This document shows, piece by piece, positions 6,312-6,421 of a stretch of DNA of 6,421 nt. Location of the stretch: the NCBI GenBank assembly GCA_023249815.1, contig JAHFBX010000175.1, positions 1 to 6,421 of the forward strand, given 5' to 3'. The notes beneath the pieces are model-generated. The model saw only the letters and a list, made by a program, of their open reading frames with translations. It had not been told where the DNA came from and did not search any database. Made by a program: the position numbers and the translations under genes. This DNA is from Candidatus Eiseniibacteriota bacterium. Lineage in GTDB: Bacteria > Eisenbacteria > RBG-16-71-46. Position 1 is the stretch's first letter, and every line of letters starts with the position of its first letter.

Positions 6312-6398
6312 GGACCGGACGCACTCAGCTCGAACCGGCAGGCGGTTGCGCTCCTCGCCGAGATCGCCGCGCCGGTACCTGAGCGCACGGCACGGCAG

Positions 6399-6412
6399 CC
6401 GTCGGCCGACGG
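6399..6412. repeat. Perfect 14-bp palindrome near right edge
   Basis: CCGTCGG followed directly by CCGACGG is self-complementary without a spacer. It lies outside any supported gene, nine bases from the window end, so its context cannot be judged. Confidence 0.5.
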
Positions 6413-6421
6413 AAGACCCCG

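Larger units (their letters stand above)
6130..6421. other. Right-hand region without a supported gene
   Basis: No frame on either strand gives a convincing start plus ribosome site plus recognisable protein. The plus-strand frame is open from 6129 to the window edge and ends in a helix-like segment (FGPDALSSNRQAVALLAEIA), but it has no ATG, GTG or TTG start. The minus-strand frame starting at 6324 runs out of frame into the HNH gene. The region is somewhat less GC-rich than its neighbours and holds the long inverted repeat (6187-6311) and a 14-bp palindrome. Confidence 0.5.

Noticed and set aside
6300..6320. GAGGAAAAGTTCGGACC resembles the conserved GAGGAAAGTCCGG element of RNase P RNA
   Set aside because: The match is inexact and other conserved RNase P blocks (such as the ACAGAA and GGTAAGGGTGAAA regions) are not found nearby.
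6130..6324. Minus-strand peptide with a helical stretch (RADRLIRSKIEKFSRELARI)
   Set aside because: It lacks a ribosome site, runs out of frame through the HNH start, and has no recognised relatives. The helix overlaps the inverted repeat.
5138..6382. Long open plus-strand frame opposite the HNH gene
   Set aside because: Its product is Arg/Cys/His-rich with no recognisable domain and mirrors the HNH codons; high GC creates such antisense frames.
6252..6421. Plus-strand frame with amphipathic segment FGPDALSSNRQAVALLAEIA
   Set aside because: No ATG, GTG or TTG exists in this frame after the stop at 6126, so no start can be supported within the window.
6408..6421. GACGGAAGACCCCG resembles a 23S rRNA segment (GACGGAAAGACCCCG)
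   Set aside because: One base is missing and the preceding sequence bears no resemblance to 23S rRNA, so it is probably chance.

Overview
The window is a GC-rich bacterial segment that looks like part of a cell-surface polysaccharide locus followed by an HNH endonuclease gene. High GC, strong G/C preference at third codon positions and GTG/ATG starts with modest Shine-Dalgarno sites are seen directly. The HNH protein belongs to a family that, from memory, is common in Myxococcota, Candidatus Eisenbacteria and similar environmental lineages. This is only a weak taxonomic hint, and nothing in the window names a species.

Layout. Positions 1-371 (minus) hold the N-terminal 123 codons of a Wzx/MATE-like polysaccharide flippase running off the left edge. 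A 197-base divergent intergenic region (372-568) follows. Three plus-strand genes are then packed head to tail: an AsnB-type glutamine-dependent amidotransferase (569-2491), a GT4-like glycosyltransferase (2488-3657, sharing 4 bases with asnB) and a second GT4-like, WcaI/WbuB-type glycosyltransferase (3659-4858, 1-base gap). Facing them with a single base between the stop codons is a minus-strand HNH endonuclease gene (6073 down to 4860). It appears to have lost one base near 5133-5140, just after the last His of its HNH motif, so its conserved C-terminal tail now lies in another frame. Positions 6074-6421 hold no gene I can support, but contain a short AT-rich dyad, a long imperfect inverted repeat and a 14-bp palindrome.

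Working model (inference). The two glycosyltransferases would add sugars to a lipid-linked or growing surface glycan, the flippase would move it across the inner membrane, and the AsnB homologue could amidate a uronic acid sugar or another carboxylate rather than aspartate. The HNH gene is unrelated to the glycan pathway and is probably an independent accessory gene. I found no CRISPR array, tRNA, rRNA, insertion sequence or clearly new multi-gene system. The least ordinary signals are the frameshifted HNH gene, the perfect 22-bp palindrome within its coding sequence, and the unexplained inverted repeat upstream of it.
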